Shown here one piece after another: positions 1 to 9,748 of a stretch of 64,000 nucleotides of DNA (position 1 is the first letter of the stretch; every line of letters starts with the position of its first letter). The notes beneath the pieces are model-generated. The model was not told the origin of the DNA, searched no databases, and worked only from the letters and a program-made list of their open reading frames with translations. Origin of the DNA: an uncultured Marinobacterium sp. GTDB lineage: Bacteria; Pseudomonadota; Gammaproteobacteria; Pseudomonadales; Balneatricaceae. The position numbers were made by a program, and so were the translations under genes. The stretch lies in the NCBI GenBank assembly GCA_947501565.1, contig CANMWJ010000001.1:248001-312000 (forward strand), read 5' to 3'.

Positions 1-284
1 ATAACCTGCATCTGGAAGATAAGAGTCAGGCATTCAACACTGCACGCATCGAGGCGCTGGAACTTCAGAACCTGATGGAAGTTGCGGAAGCAACTGCGAT
101 CGCTGCAGAAGAACGTAAGGAGTCTCGTGGTGCTCACGCACGTAACGACTTCACGGAGCGTGATGACGAGAACTGGCTGTGCCACTCCATGTACTTCCCG
201 GGTGAGAAACGTGTTGGTAAGCGTGACGTTAACTTCGCGCCTAAGACCGTTGAAGCGTTCCCGCCGAAAATCCGTACATACTAA
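1..284 (+). CDS. sdhA: Succinate dehydrogenase flavoprotein subunit, C-terminal part
   Basis: The window opens inside this gene; the reading frame begins at base 3 and ends with TAA at 282-284. About 93 residues are visible. They match the C-terminal helical and capping region of SdhA: an Arg-rich stretch containing ESRGAHARNDF, then a DDENW motif and a terminal PKIRTY. The RGAH(A/S)R motif is conserved in this family and lies near the active site. SdhA carries covalent FAD and oxidises succinate to fumarate as part of respiratory complex II on the inner face of the cytoplasmic membrane. sdhB follows after 11 bases, so the two are co-transcribed. The FAD-binding domain lies outside the window. 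Confidence 0.95.
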   Translation, partial: NLHLEDKSQAFNTARIEALELQNLMEVAEATAIAAEERKESRGAHARNDFTERDDENWLCHSMYFPGEKRVGKRDVNFAPKTVEAFPPKIRTY

Positions 285-295
285 GGAGTGTTATC

Positions 296-1000
296 ATGCT
301 GGTAAGTGTATATCGCTATAACCCTGAGACTGATGACAAGCCTTACATGCAGGATATCCATATCGATATCCCTGGCGGTAAGGACATCATGGTGCTGGAC
401 CTGCTTCAGTTGCTGAAGGATAAAGATCCGTCTCTGGCGTACCGTCGCTCCTGCCGTGAAGGTGTGTGTGGTTCCGATGGTCTGAACATGAACGGCCTGA
501 ACGGCCTGGCTTGTATCACTCCGCTGTCCGCAGTGGTAGAGAACGACAAGCTGGTACTGCGTCCGCTGCCTGGTCTGCCGGTTATCCGCGACCTGGTTGT
601 AGATATGACTCAGTTCTACAGCGCGTACGAAAAGATCAAGCCATACCTGATCAACAACACGCCGGCGCCGGCGATCGAACGTCTGCAGTCTCCAGAAGAG
701 CGTGCGGAACTGGACGGCCTGTACGAGTGTATTCTCTGTGCTTGCTGTTCTACTTCCTGCCCATCTTTCTGGTGGAACCCAGACAAGTTCATCGGCCCGT
801 CCGGTCTGCTGCAGGCTTACCGCTTCCTGGCGGACAGCCGAGACACCGCTACTCGCGAGCGTCTGGCGGATCTGGACGATCCATTCAGCGTGTTCCGTTG
901 CCACGGCATCATGAACTGTGTGAATGTTTGTCCGAAAGGTCTTAACCCGACCAAGGCAATCGGCAAGATTCGCAACATGCTGATTCAGCAAGCGACCTAA
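296..1000 (+). CDS. sdhB: Succinate dehydrogenase iron-sulphur subunit
   Basis: The 234-residue length is normal for SdhB. The N-terminal ferredoxin domain has the [2Fe-2S] motif CREGVCGSDG and a further Cys in GLAC. The C-terminal domain has CILCACCSTSCP and CHGIMNCVNVCPKG, which bind the [4Fe-4S] and [3Fe-4S] clusters. SdhB passes electrons from the SdhA flavin to the quinone at the SdhCD membrane anchor. The ATG at 296 follows an AGGAG ribosome binding site at a normal distance. An intrinsic terminator directly follows the stop codon, so sucA probably has its own promoter as well as any read-through. Confidence 0.97.
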   Translation: MLVSVYRYNPETDDKPYMQDIHIDIPGGKDIMVLDLLQLLKDKDPSLAYRRSCREGVCGSDGLNMNGLNGLACITPLSAVVENDKLVLRPLPGLPVIRDLVVDMTQFYSAYEKIKPYLINNTPAPAIERLQSPEERAELDGLYECILCACCSTSCPSFWWNPDKFIGPSGLLQAYRFLADSRDTATRERLADLDDPFSVFRCHGIMNCVNVCPKGLNPTKAIGKIRNMLIQQAT

Positions 1001-1002
1001 GC

Positions 1003-1034
1003 AAAAAGCGGTGCCCCAGGGCGCCGCTTTTTTT
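1003..1034 (+). terminator. Intrinsic terminator after sdhB
   Basis: A GC-rich stem (AAAGCGG-TGCC paired with GGCG-CCGCTTT, small loop CCAG region) is followed by a run of seven T. It begins two bases after the sdhB stop, so it should end or attenuate sdh transcription before the suc genes. Confidence 0.85.
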
Positions 1035-1092
1035 GTTCTTTTTGTGCGCAAAAAGAAAGACTCATCGTCCGATGAGAAAAAAATGACAATCC

Positions 1093-1145
1093 TGTGATAT
1101 TCACACAAAGAATTATTTAAAGCTTTCTCTGAAAAGCTATAGAAT
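1093..1145 (+). promoter_or_regulatory. Probable sucA promoter region with a short palindrome
   Basis: A TATAGAAT sequence at about 1139-1146 resembles a -10 element. A poor TTTAAA hexamer lies about 16 bases upstream. At 1093-1105 is the palindrome TGTGA-TAT-TCACA. Its 3-base spacer is too short for a CRP site, whose half-sites are separated by 6 bases. No regulator can be named from the sequence. Confidence 0.4.
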
Positions 1146-1153
1146 ACCTTCCG

Positions 1154-1264
1154 CCGGTCACAGGGACGCCTGTGGTACGGGTAACATATACGGTAACGTC
1201 AAAGAGGGGTAGCTCGCGCCGATGCATAGTCGGTCGGGTTGAGAAGCCCCCTGAGCCAGGGTGA
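1154..1264 (+). promoter_or_regulatory. Structured 5' leader of sucA with possible Shine-Dalgarno switching
   Basis: Two stem-loops can be drawn between the presumed transcription start and sucA. The first is CACAGG-GACG-CCTGTG (1159-1174), extended by CCG/CGG outside. The second is a longer arm: GGGGT (1206-1210) pairs with GCCCC (1246-1250), CTC (1213-1215) with GAG (1241-1243), and CCGA (1219-1222) with TCGG (1230-1233). CCCT at 1249-1252 can instead pair with AGGG at 1258-1261, which is the likely ribosome binding site. Closing the long arm frees the ribosome site and opening it can hide it. Structured leaders upstream of sucA (sucA and sucA-II motifs) are described in other proteobacteria; I cannot test membership here. 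Confidence 0.45.
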
Positions 1265-1270
1265 TCAAGA

Positions 1271-4105
1271 ATGCAAGAAGGCATCATGGAGTTGATGTGG
1301 AAGAACGCACACCTTTACGGTGGCAACCTTTCCTACATTGAACAACTGTACGAAACCTACCTGATGGATCCGAGCGCAATTCCACAAGAGTGGCGCGAAG
1401 AATTCGATCGTTTGCCTAAAGTGGGTGAAAACCTCACCCAAGATGTTCCTCACTCACCGATCCAGGAACATTTCCTCTACCTCGCTAAAAACCAGAAACG
1501 CGCTGCGCCGACCGCTGTTAGCTCTGTTAGCTCCGAGCATGAGAAAAAACAGGTTCGCGTACTGCGTATGATCAACGCGTACCGCGTGCGTGGTCACCAG
1601 GTAGCGAACATCGACCCGCTGGGCCTGCTGGAGCGTGAAGACGTGCCAGATCTGGACCTGCGTTTCCATGAGCTGTCTGAAGCAGACTACGACACTGTCT
1701 TCCAGCTGGGCTCCCTGTTCTTTGGGCCGGAAGAAGCACCGCTGAAAGATATTGTCGCTGACCTGAAGAAAACATACTGTGGCAGCGTCGGCGCCGAGTA
1801 TATGCACATCGTTGACACTCAGGAAAAACGCTGGATCCAGTCTCGCCTGGAGCCAAGCCGCTCCCATCCTGTGGTTGAGCCTGAGAAGAAGATGATGGTC
1901 CTTGAGCGTCTGACGGCGGCTGAAGGTCTGGAAAAATACCTGGGATCCCGCTACGCCGGCGCGAAACGTTTCGGCTTGGAAGGTGGTGAATCCCTGATCG
2001 TATCCCTGAACTCTCTGATTCAGCGTGCGGGCAAACAGGGTGCAAAAGAAGTTGTAATCGGCATGGCTCACCGTGGCCGTCTGAACACCCTGGTAAACAT
2101 CTTCGGTAAGAACCCGGCAGAACTCTTCGGTGAGTTTGAAGGTAAGAAGATGGTTGAGACCTCCGGTGACGTTAAATATCACCAGGGTTTCTCCTCCAAT
2201 GTTATGACTCAGGATGGCGAAGTTCACCTGGCGATGGCGTTTAACCCGTCTCACCTGGAGATCGCGGCACCTGTAGTGGAAGGTTCCGTACGTGCTCGTC
2301 AGGACCGTCGAGACGACGCAGTTGGTCAGACTGTTATCCCGGTTAATATTCACGGTGACCAGGCGTTTGCCGGTCAGGGCGTTGTTATGGAGACATTCCA
2401 GATGTCTCAGACTCGCGCGTATAAAACCGGTGGTACGATCCACATCGTAATCAACAACCAGGTTGGCTTTACCACCAACAAGAAGGAAGACTCCCGCTCT
2501 TCCGAATACTGTACTGATGTCGCGAAGATGGTCTCTGCACCGATCTTCCACGTGAACGGTGATGATCCGGAAGCCGTGCGTTTCGTGACTCAGTTGGCGG
2601 TTGATTACCGTAACGAATTCAAGAAAGACGTTGTTATCGATCTGGTCTGCTACCGTCGTCGTGGCCACAACGAAGCGGATGAACCATCCGGTACTCAGCC
2701 ACTGATGTACGCGCAGATCAAGAAACAGAAAACAACCCGCGACCTGTATGCTCAGCAGCTGATCGAAGAAGGTGTGATCACCGCAGATCAGAGCAAGCAG
2801 ATGGAGAAGGACTACCGTGCAGCGCTGGAAAGCGGCGAGCACGTAGTACAGTCACTGGTAACAGAACCAAACCAGGAGCTGTTCGTAGACTGGACCCCTT
2901 ACCTGGGTCACAAATGGTCCTTCGATCACGATACCGGTGTTGACATGAAGCTTCTGCAGGAGCTGGGCAACAAGGTATGTGAAGTACCAGAGGGCTTCTC
3001 TGTACAGCGTCAGGTTCAGAAAATTATCGACGACCGTAAGCGCATGTCTGCAGGTGCAATGGAACTGAACTGGGGTATGGCGGAGTCTCTGGCTTACGCG
3101 TCTATCCTGGCTGAAGGCCATCCTGTACGTATTACCGGTCAGGACGTTGGTCGAGGCACGTTCTCCCACCGTCACGCGGTGCTGCATAACCAGAAAGACG
3201 CAACGACTTACATGCCACTGGAGAACCTGTCTCCAGAGCAGCCGCGTCTGACGCTGCATGACTCCTACCTCTCTGAGGAAGCGGTACTGGCGTTTGAATA
3301 CGGTTACGCGACCACTACCCCGAATGCATTGGTAATCTGGGAAGCTCAGTTCGGTGATTTCGCCAACGGCGCTCAGGTTGTTATTGACCAGTTTATTACA
3401 AGCGGCGAACAGAAGTGGCAGCGCCTGTGTGGCCTGACCATGCTCCTGCCTCATGGCTTTGAAGGCCAGGGCCCTGAGCACTCTTCTGCGCGTCTGGAAC
3501 GTTATCTCCAGCTGTGTGCAGAACACAACATCCAAGTATGTGTTCCGACTACTCCGGCACAGATCTTCCACCTGCTGCGTCGTCAGGTCGTTCGACCACT
3601 GCGTAAGCCTCTGGTAGTGATGTCTCCGAAGAGTCTTCTGCGTCACAAGCAGGCAACCTCTACTCTGGAAGAGTTGGCTGAAGGCACTATGTTCAAGCCG
3701 GTAATCGGTGAAACCGATCAGCTTGATCCAGCTAAGGTTAAACGCCTGGTGATGTGTAGCGGTAAGGTCTACTACGACCTGTACAACCGTCGCGCAGAAC
3801 TGGAAAAAGATGATGTGGCAATTGTTCGTATCGAGCAGCTGTACCCATTCCCTGAGAAAGATCTGGCGCGCGCTATCGCACCTTACACCAACCTGGAATC
3901 TGTGGTTTGGTGTCAGGAAGAGCCAATGAACCAGGGCGCTTGGTACTGCAGCCAGCATCACATGCGTTCTGTACTGCACGCCCACAATCCTAATCTGCAC
4001 CTTGAAGGTGTAGGTCGTCCGCACGCAGCGGCACCTGCTGTAGGTTACGTATCTGTACACCTTGAACAGCAGGAAAAACTGGTTAACGAAGCAATCAACG
4101 GTTGA
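1271..4105 (+). CDS. sucA: 2-oxoglutarate dehydrogenase E1 component
   Basis: The 944-residue protein is the thiamine-diphosphate decarboxylase (E1o) of the 2-oxoglutarate dehydrogenase complex. It converts 2-oxoglutarate to a succinyl group on the lipoyl arm of SucB. The N-terminal part contains SYIEQLYETYL, conserved in E1o and used to bind E2. The central region has GMAHRGRLN, typical of E1o, and YRRRGHNE. The C-terminal half has the transketolase-like domain with GRGTFSHRH and PHGFEGQGPEHSSAR. The start at 1271 fits the family (MQE...) and an AGGGTGA ribosome site. sucB follows 50 bases later, separated by a hairpin. Codon use is strongly biased, as expected for a highly expressed central-metabolism gene. 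Confidence 0.97.
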   Translation: MQEGIMELMWKNAHLYGGNLSYIEQLYETYLMDPSAIPQEWREEFDRLPKVGENLTQDVPHSPIQEHFLYLAKNQKRAAPTAVSSVSSEHEKKQVRVLRMINAYRVRGHQVANIDPLGLLEREDVPDLDLRFHELSEADYDTVFQLGSLFFGPEEAPLKDIVADLKKTYCGSVGAEYMHIVDTQEKRWIQSRLEPSRSHPVVEPEKKMMVLERLTAAEGLEKYLGSRYAGAKRFGLEGGESLIVSLNSLIQRAGKQGAKEVVIGMAHRGRLNTLVNIFGKNPAELFGEFEGKKMVETSGDVKYHQGFSSNVMTQDGEVHLAMAFNPSHLEIAAPVVEGSVRARQDRRDDAVGQTVIPVNIHGDQAFAGQGVVMETFQMSQTRAYKTGGTIHIVINNQVGFTTNKKEDSRSSEYCTDVAKMVSAPIFHVNGDDPEAVRFVTQLAVDYRNEFKKDVVIDLVCYRRRGHNEADEPSGTQPLMYAQIKKQKTTRDLYAQQLIEEGVITADQSKQMEKDYRAALESGEHVVQSLVTEPNQELFVDWTPYLGHKWSFDHDTGVDMKLLQELGNKVCEVPEGFSVQRQVQKIIDDRKRMSAGAMELNWGMAESLAYASILAEGHPVRITGQDVGRGTFSHRHAVLHNQKDATTYMPLENLSPEQPRLTLHDSYLSEEAVLAFEYGYATTTPNALVIWEAQFGDFANGAQVVIDQFITSGEQKWQRLCGLTMLLPHGFEGQGPEHSSARLERYLQLCAEHNIQVCVPTTPAQIFHLLRRQVVRPLRKPLVVMSPKSLLRHKQATSTLEELAEGTMFKPVIGETDQLDPAKVKRLVMCSGKVYYDLYNRRAELEKDDVAIVRIEQLYPFPEKDLARAIAPYTNLESVVWCQEEPMNQGAWYCSQHHMRSVLHAHNPNLHLEGVGRPHAAAPAVGYVSVHLEQQEKLVNEAING

Positions 4106-4131
4106 TCGGGTGATCGAAAGTAATCACCCGA
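4106..4131. repeat. Perfect inverted repeat between sucA and sucB
   Basis: TCGGGTGAT and ATCACCCGA form a perfect 9-bp stem around an 8-base loop, directly after the sucA stop codon. There is no T run, so a role in mRNA stability or processing between the two cistrons is more likely than termination. Confidence 0.6.
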
Positions 4132-4155
4132 CGGAGCAACGGTAAAGGAAAAAAC

Positions 4156-5367
4156 ATGTCCATCGAAATCAAAGCGCCGACTTTCCCTGAATCAGTAGCA
4201 GACGGTACTGTTGCAACCTGGCACAAACAGCCTGGTGAAGCTTGTTCTGCAGATGAACTGATCGTAGATATCGAAACTGACAAAGTAGTACTGGAAGTAG
4301 TGGCACCGGAAGACGGTGTTGTTGCAGAGATCCTGAAAGGCGAAGGTGACACCGTACTGAGCGAAGAAGTACTGGCAACCTTCACTGCTGGTGCTGCGGG
4401 CGGCGCTGCTCCAGCTGCTGCTGAAGCACCAGCTGCAGAAGCTGCACCTGCAGGTGACGCAGACAAGATCGGTCCTGCTGCACGCAAGCTGATCGACGAA
4501 AACGGTCTGGATGCTTCCCAGATCCCTGGCACCGGCAAAAACGGCGGCATCACTAAAGAAGACGTTCAGAACTTCCTGAAGAACAAGCCAGCAGCTGCTC
4601 CAGCAGCAGCGCCTGCTCCAGCTGCGTCTGCAACTGGTACGGCTCTGAACATCGTATCTGGTGAGCGCGTAGAGAAACGTGTTCCTATGACTCGTCTGCG
4701 TGCAACTATCGCTAAGCGTCTGGTTGAAGCACAGCAGAACGCTGCGATGCTGACTACTTACAACGAAGTCAACATGAAACCGGTTATGGAACTGCGTAAG
4801 CAGTACAAAGACCTGTTCGAGAAAACCCACAACGGTACTCGTCTGGGCTTCATGTCCTTCTTCGTTAAAGCAGCTACCGAAGCGCTGAAGAAATTCCCGG
4901 CAGTAAATGCGTCTATCGACGGCAACGACATGGTTTACCACGGTTACCAGGATATCGGTGTAGCAGTATCTACCGATCGTGGTCTGATGGTTCCTGTTCT
5001 GCGTGACACTGACAGCATGAGCCTGGCAGATGTTGAATCCACCATCGCTGACTTCGGTAAGCGCGGTCGTGAAGGCAAGCTGGGCATGGACGACATGCAG
5101 GGCGGTACTTTCACCATCACTAACGGTGGTGTATTCGGTTCCCTGATGTCTACTCCTATCCTGAACCCACCTCAGACTGCAATCCTGGGTATGCACAAGA
5201 TCCAGGAGCGTCCAATGGCGGTTAACGGTCAGGTTGAGATCCTGCCAATGATGTACCTGGCACTGTCTTACGACCACCGTATGATTGACGGTAAGGAAGC
5301 TGTACAATTCCTCGTGACTATTAAAGACCTTCTGGAAGATCCTGCACGTATGCTGCTGGAAGTCTGA
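4156..5367 (+). CDS. sucB: Dihydrolipoyllysine succinyltransferase, E2 of the 2-oxoglutarate dehydrogenase complex
   Basis: The 403 residues follow the E2o plan. The lipoyl domain covers residues 1-77, with the lipoylated lysine at about K43 in ETDKVVLEV. An Ala/Pro linker follows, then the peripheral subunit-binding domain at about 105-140 ([25 protein letters not shown]). A second Ala/Pro linker leads to the catalytic domain with the DHRMIDG motif (catalytic His about 374). It transfers the succinyl group to CoA and forms the core of the complex. AAAGGA precedes the ATG. The long Ala/Pro linkers are normal for E2 proteins. Confidence 0.97.
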   Translation: MSIEIKAPTFPESVADGTVATWHKQPGEACSADELIVDIETDKVVLEVVAPEDGVVAEILKGEGDTVLSEEVLATFTAGAAGGAAPAAAEAPAAEAAPAGDADKIGPAARKLIDENGLDASQIPGTGKNGGITKEDVQNFLKNKPAAAPAAAPAPAASATGTALNIVSGERVEKRVPMTRLRATIAKRLVEAQQNAAMLTTYNEVNMKPVMELRKQYKDLFEKTHNGTRLGFMSFFVKAATEALKKFPAVNASIDGNDMVYHGYQDIGVAVSTDRGLMVPVLRDTDSMSLADVESTIADFGKRGREGKLGMDDMQGGTFTITNGGVFGSLMSTPILNPPQTAILGMHKIQERPMAVNGQVEILPMMYLALSYDHRMIDGKEAVQFLVTIKDLLEDPARMLLEV

Positions 5368-5408
5368 GTCAGCCCAAAATATAACGAGTGAATTTATAGG
5401 ATAGGTAA

Positions 5409-6854
<1,446 letters not shown>

Positions 6855-7011
6855 CCTGACGTTTTAAACTACTCGGCCGGGTATCAATTTCGGGGGTGCC
6901 TGGCCGTTGTACGAAAGTTTGTCGTTGAAATCCCATCTGGGCTGCAAAACCGTAACCTCTCCATGCGGCTTTGCAGAAAAACACACTAGTGACAACACAA
7001 CGGATTAGAGC
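6855..7011 (+). promoter_or_regulatory. Structured 5' leader of sucC
   Basis: The 157 bases between lpd and sucC can fold into three hairpins in series. The first pairs CGGCCGGGTAT (6874-6884) with GTGCCTGGCCG (6896-6906), 11 pairs including wobbles. The second is CCC-ATCT-GGG (6932-6941). The third pairs CTGCAAA (6942-6948) with TTTGCAG (6970-6976), extended inward by CCG/CGG after one mismatch. None has a following T run, so these are not simple terminators. A cis-regulatory RNA upstream of sucC has been described in pseudomonads. Whether this is that family needs a covariance search. Confidence 0.5.
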
Positions 7012-8178
7012 ATGAACCTTCACGAGTACCAGGGTAAACAACTGTTTGCCGAATATGGTCTGCCGGTTTCCAAAGGAATCGCGGTAGATACTCCAGAAGC
7101 TGCAGCTGAAGCAGCAAAACAAATTGGCGGTGATAAGTGGGTTGTTAAAACTCAGGTACACGCCGGCGGCCGCGGTAAGGCTGGTGGTGTAAAACTGGTT
7201 GACAGCCCTGCGGAAGCGCAGGAGTTCGCTGCAAACTGGCTGGGTAAGAACCTGGTAACCTATCAGACTGACGAAAACGGTCAGCCTGTTTCTAAAATTC
7301 TGGTAGAAGATTGCACCGATATTGCTAACGAGCTGTATCTGGGTGCGGTTGTAGACCGTTCTTCTCGTCGTATCGTATTCATGGCATCTACTGAAGGTGG
7401 TGTGGAAATCGAGACAGTTGCTGAAGAAACTCCGGAAAAAATCCTGAAAGCAACGATTGATCCTCTGACTGGCGCGCAGCCATACCAGGGCCGTGAGCTG
7501 GCATTCAAGCTGGGTCTGGAAGGTGATCAGATCAAGCAGTTCGTTAAGATCTTCATGGGTCTGGCGCAGATGTTCCAGGAAAAAGACCTGGCACTGCTGG
7601 AAATCAACCCACTGGTTATCACTGACGAAGGCAACCTGCACTGCCTGGACGCTAAAGTAGCGATCGACGGCAACGCGGTATACCGTCACAAAGATCTGCA
7701 GGCTATGCACGATCCATCTCAGGAAGATGAGCGCGAAGCGCACGCAGCTGAGTGGGACCTGAACTACGTTGCACTGGACGGTGCGATTGGTTGTATGGTT
7801 AACGGTGCGGGTCTGGCAATGGGCACTATGGACATCGTTGCTCTGCACGGTGGCTTCCCGGCTAACTTCCTGGACGTTGGTGGCGGCGCGACTAAAGAGC
7901 GTGTTACCGAAGCATTCAAACTGATCCTGGCTGACGACAAGGTGAAAACCGTACTGGTTAACATCTTCGGCGGTATCGTTCGTTGCGACCTGATCGCTGA
8001 AGGTATCATCGGTGCAGTTAAGGAAGTAGGCGTAAACGTACCTGTTGTAGTACGCCTGGAAGGTAACAACGCTGATCTGGGTTCTCAGCTGCTGGCTGAG
8101 TCTGGCCTGGATATCATCGCAGCAACCAGCCTGACTGACGCAGCTCAGCAGGCGGTTAAAGCAGCGGAGGGTAAATAA
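7012..8178 (+). CDS. sucC: Succinyl-CoA synthetase, ADP-forming, beta subunit
   Basis: The 388-residue length is the family standard. The protein begins [18 protein letters not shown], an ATP-grasp start typical of SucC, with the nucleotide-binding segment [17 protein letters not shown]. The C-terminal CoA-ligase-like domain contains GGGATKERV and [10 protein letters not shown]. With SucD it converts succinyl-CoA, ADP and phosphate to succinate, CoA and ATP. The ATG is preceded by a weak ribosome site (GGATTAGAG) at the end of a structured leader. The stop codon overlaps the sucD start by one base, implying translational coupling. Confidence 0.97.
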   Translation: MNLHEYQGKQLFAEYGLPVSKGIAVDTPEAAAEAAKQIGGDKWVVKTQVHAGGRGKAGGVKLVDSPAEAQEFAANWLGKNLVTYQTDENGQPVSKILVEDCTDIANELYLGAVVDRSSRRIVFMASTEGGVEIETVAEETPEKILKATIDPLTGAQPYQGRELAFKLGLEGDQIKQFVKIFMGLAQMFQEKDLALLEINPLVITDEGNLHCLDAKVAIDGNAVYRHKDLQAMHDPSQEDEREAHAAEWDLNYVALDGAIGCMVNGAGLAMGTMDIVALHGGFPANFLDVGGGATKERVTEAFKLILADDKVKTVLVNIFGGIVRCDLIAEGIIGAVKEVGVNVPVVVRLEGNNADLGSQLLAESGLDIIAATSLTDAAQQAVKAAEGK

Positions 8179-9050
8179 TGTCCGTTCTGATTAACAAAGA
8201 CACCAAAGTAATCTGTCAGGGTTTCACTGGTGGTCAGGGTACCTTCCACTCTGAACAGGCTATCGCATACGGCACTCAGATGGTGGGTGGTGTAACTCCA
8301 GGCAAAGGTGGTACTGAGCACCTGGGTCTGCCTGTATTCAACACTGTTGCTGAAGCTGTTGAAGCGACTGGCGCTGACGCTTCCGTTATCTACGTACCAG
8401 CTCCTTTCTGTAAGGATTCCATCCTGGAAGCTGCGAACGCAGGTATCAAGCTGATCGTATGTATCACTGAGCACATCCCTGTAATGGATATGCTGGAGTG
8501 TAAAGTTAAGTGTGACGAGCTGGGCGTTCGCCTGATCGGTCCTAACTGCCCAGGTGTTATCACTCCGGGCGAATGTAAGATCGGTATCATGCCAGGTCAC
8601 ATCCACCTGCCAGGTAAAGTAGGTATCGTATCCCGTTCCGGTACTCTGACTTACGAAGCTGTTAAGCAGACTACTGACTACGGTTTCGGCCAGTCTACCT
8701 GTGTTGGTATCGGTGGTGACCCGATCCCAGGTTCTAACTTCATCGATATTCTGGAAATGTTCCAGAACGATCCAGCAACTGAAGCGATCGTAATGATCGG
8801 TGAGATTGGTGGTTCTGCGGAAGAAGAAGCGGCTGCTTACATCAAAGCAAACGTAACTAAGCCTGTAGTTTCTTACATCGCTGGTGTAACTGCTCCAGCT
8901 GGTAAGCGTATGGGTCACGCGGGTGCGATCATCTCTGGCGGTAAAGGTACTGCTGACGAGAAATTCGCAGCTCTGGAAGATGCAGGCGTTAAGACTGTAC
9001 GTTCCCTGGCTCAGATCGGCGACGCACTGAAAGAAGTAACTGGCTGGTAA
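8178..9050 (+). CDS. sucD: Succinyl-CoA synthetase, alpha subunit
   Basis: The 290-residue protein begins with the CoA-binding Rossmann domain ([19 protein letters not shown]). It carries [20 protein letters not shown], and the phosphorylated active-site histidine lies in GHAGAII near residue 247. SucD forms succinyl phosphate and then phosphohistidine before phosphate passes to ADP on SucC. The ATG overlaps the sucC TAA as TAATG, with GCGGAGG as ribosome site. It is the last gene of the TCA operon and is followed by a strong terminator. Confidence 0.97.
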   Translation: MSVLINKDTKVICQGFTGGQGTFHSEQAIAYGTQMVGGVTPGKGGTEHLGLPVFNTVAEAVEATGADASVIYVPAPFCKDSILEAANAGIKLIVCITEHIPVMDMLECKVKCDELGVRLIGPNCPGVITPGECKIGIMPGHIHLPGKVGIVSRSGTLTYEAVKQTTDYGFGQSTCVGIGGDPIPGSNFIDILEMFQNDPATEAIVMIGEIGGSAEEEAAAYIKANVTKPVVSYIAGVTAPAGKRMGHAGAIISGGKGTADEKFAALEDAGVKTVRSLAQIGDALKEVTGW

Positions 9051-9072
9051 TCACTTACCAACCGGTACTGAG

Positions 9073-9097
9073 AAAGGGCAGCTTCGGCTGCCCTTTT
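9073..9097 (+). terminator. Intrinsic terminator ending the suc operon
   Basis: AAAGGGCAGC-TTCG-GCTGCCCTTTTT: a perfect stem capped by a stable UUCG-type tetraloop and followed by five T. Confidence 0.95.
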
Positions 9098-9129
9098 TGC
9101 GTTTTATAGGGCATTGTATTGGCGTAGCC

Positions 9130-9138
9130 TGTTATACT
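9130..9138 (+). promoter_or_regulatory. Extended -10 promoter element before the LON-domain gene
   Basis: TGTTATACT matches the extended -10 pattern TGn-TATAAT in all but one base. No good -35 is seen, which is tolerated by extended -10 promoters. It lies 25 bases before the next gene's ATG. Confidence 0.5.
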
Positions 9139-9163
9139 GCGTCTGCGTAATAACAGGTGCCTT

Positions 9164-9748
9164 ATGATCGACATTCCTCTCTTTCCGCTCCCTGCGGTCC
9201 TCTTCCCAGATGAAACGCTGCCTTTGCAGATATTCGAACCCCGTTACCTGCGGATGGTTAAAGACAGCCTGAAAACAGGCCAGGGGCTGGTGCTTGTGCA
9301 ATCGATGCCCGATCAGGAGCCCAAAGTGCCAACGATGCCGTTTTACTCTGTTGGCTGTTACGGAGAGATTGTCGACTGGAATCCGCTGCCGAATGACCTG
9401 CTGGGGATCGAGCTTAAAGGTCAGCGCAAGGTTAAGATTTATGATTTCCGGCGTGAGCACGACAATCTGTACATTGGTCAGTGTGAGTACCTTCCAGACG
9501 AGGCCGCGCCCTCGATAGCGGAAAAACACCAGTTACTGGTTCAGTTGTTAAAGGACCTGCAGAAACACCCGATGGTTGAGACCTTGGGGCTGGACATCAA
9601 TTACAGCAACGCGCGTGAGGTTAGTTACAGGCTGGCCAGCCTGTTACCGTTTACCATCGAGGAAAAGCAGCTGTTGCTGGAGATGGATGATGCGTTGTTG
9701 CGTCTGGATGCCATCGAGTCAATGATTCGGGAGCTGGGCGGACAATGA
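9164..9748 (+). CDS. LON substrate-binding domain protein
   Basis: The 194 residues begin IPLFPLPAVLFPDETLPLQIFEPRYLRMV, the signature start of the N-terminal substrate-recognition domain of Lon protease. The AAA+ and protease domains are absent, so this is a stand-alone LON-domain protein of unknown role. The whole protein is the domain plus a short helical tail. Its stop overlaps the next start as ATGA, so it is co-translated with the methyltransferase downstream. An extended -10 element upstream suggests this two-gene unit has its own promoter after the suc terminator. Confidence 0.85.
   Translation: MIDIPLFPLPAVLFPDETLPLQIFEPRYLRMVKDSLKTGQGLVLVQSMPDQEPKVPTMPFYSVGCYGEIVDWNPLPNDLLGIELKGQRKVKIYDFRREHDNLYIGQCEYLPDEAAPSIAEKHQLLVQLLKDLQKHPMVETLGLDINYSNAREVSYRLASLLPFTIEEKQLLLEMDDALLRLDAIESMIRELGGQ

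Noticed and set aside
1093-1105. TGTGA-TAT-TCACA as a CRP site
   Set aside because: The half-site spacing is 3 bases, not 6.
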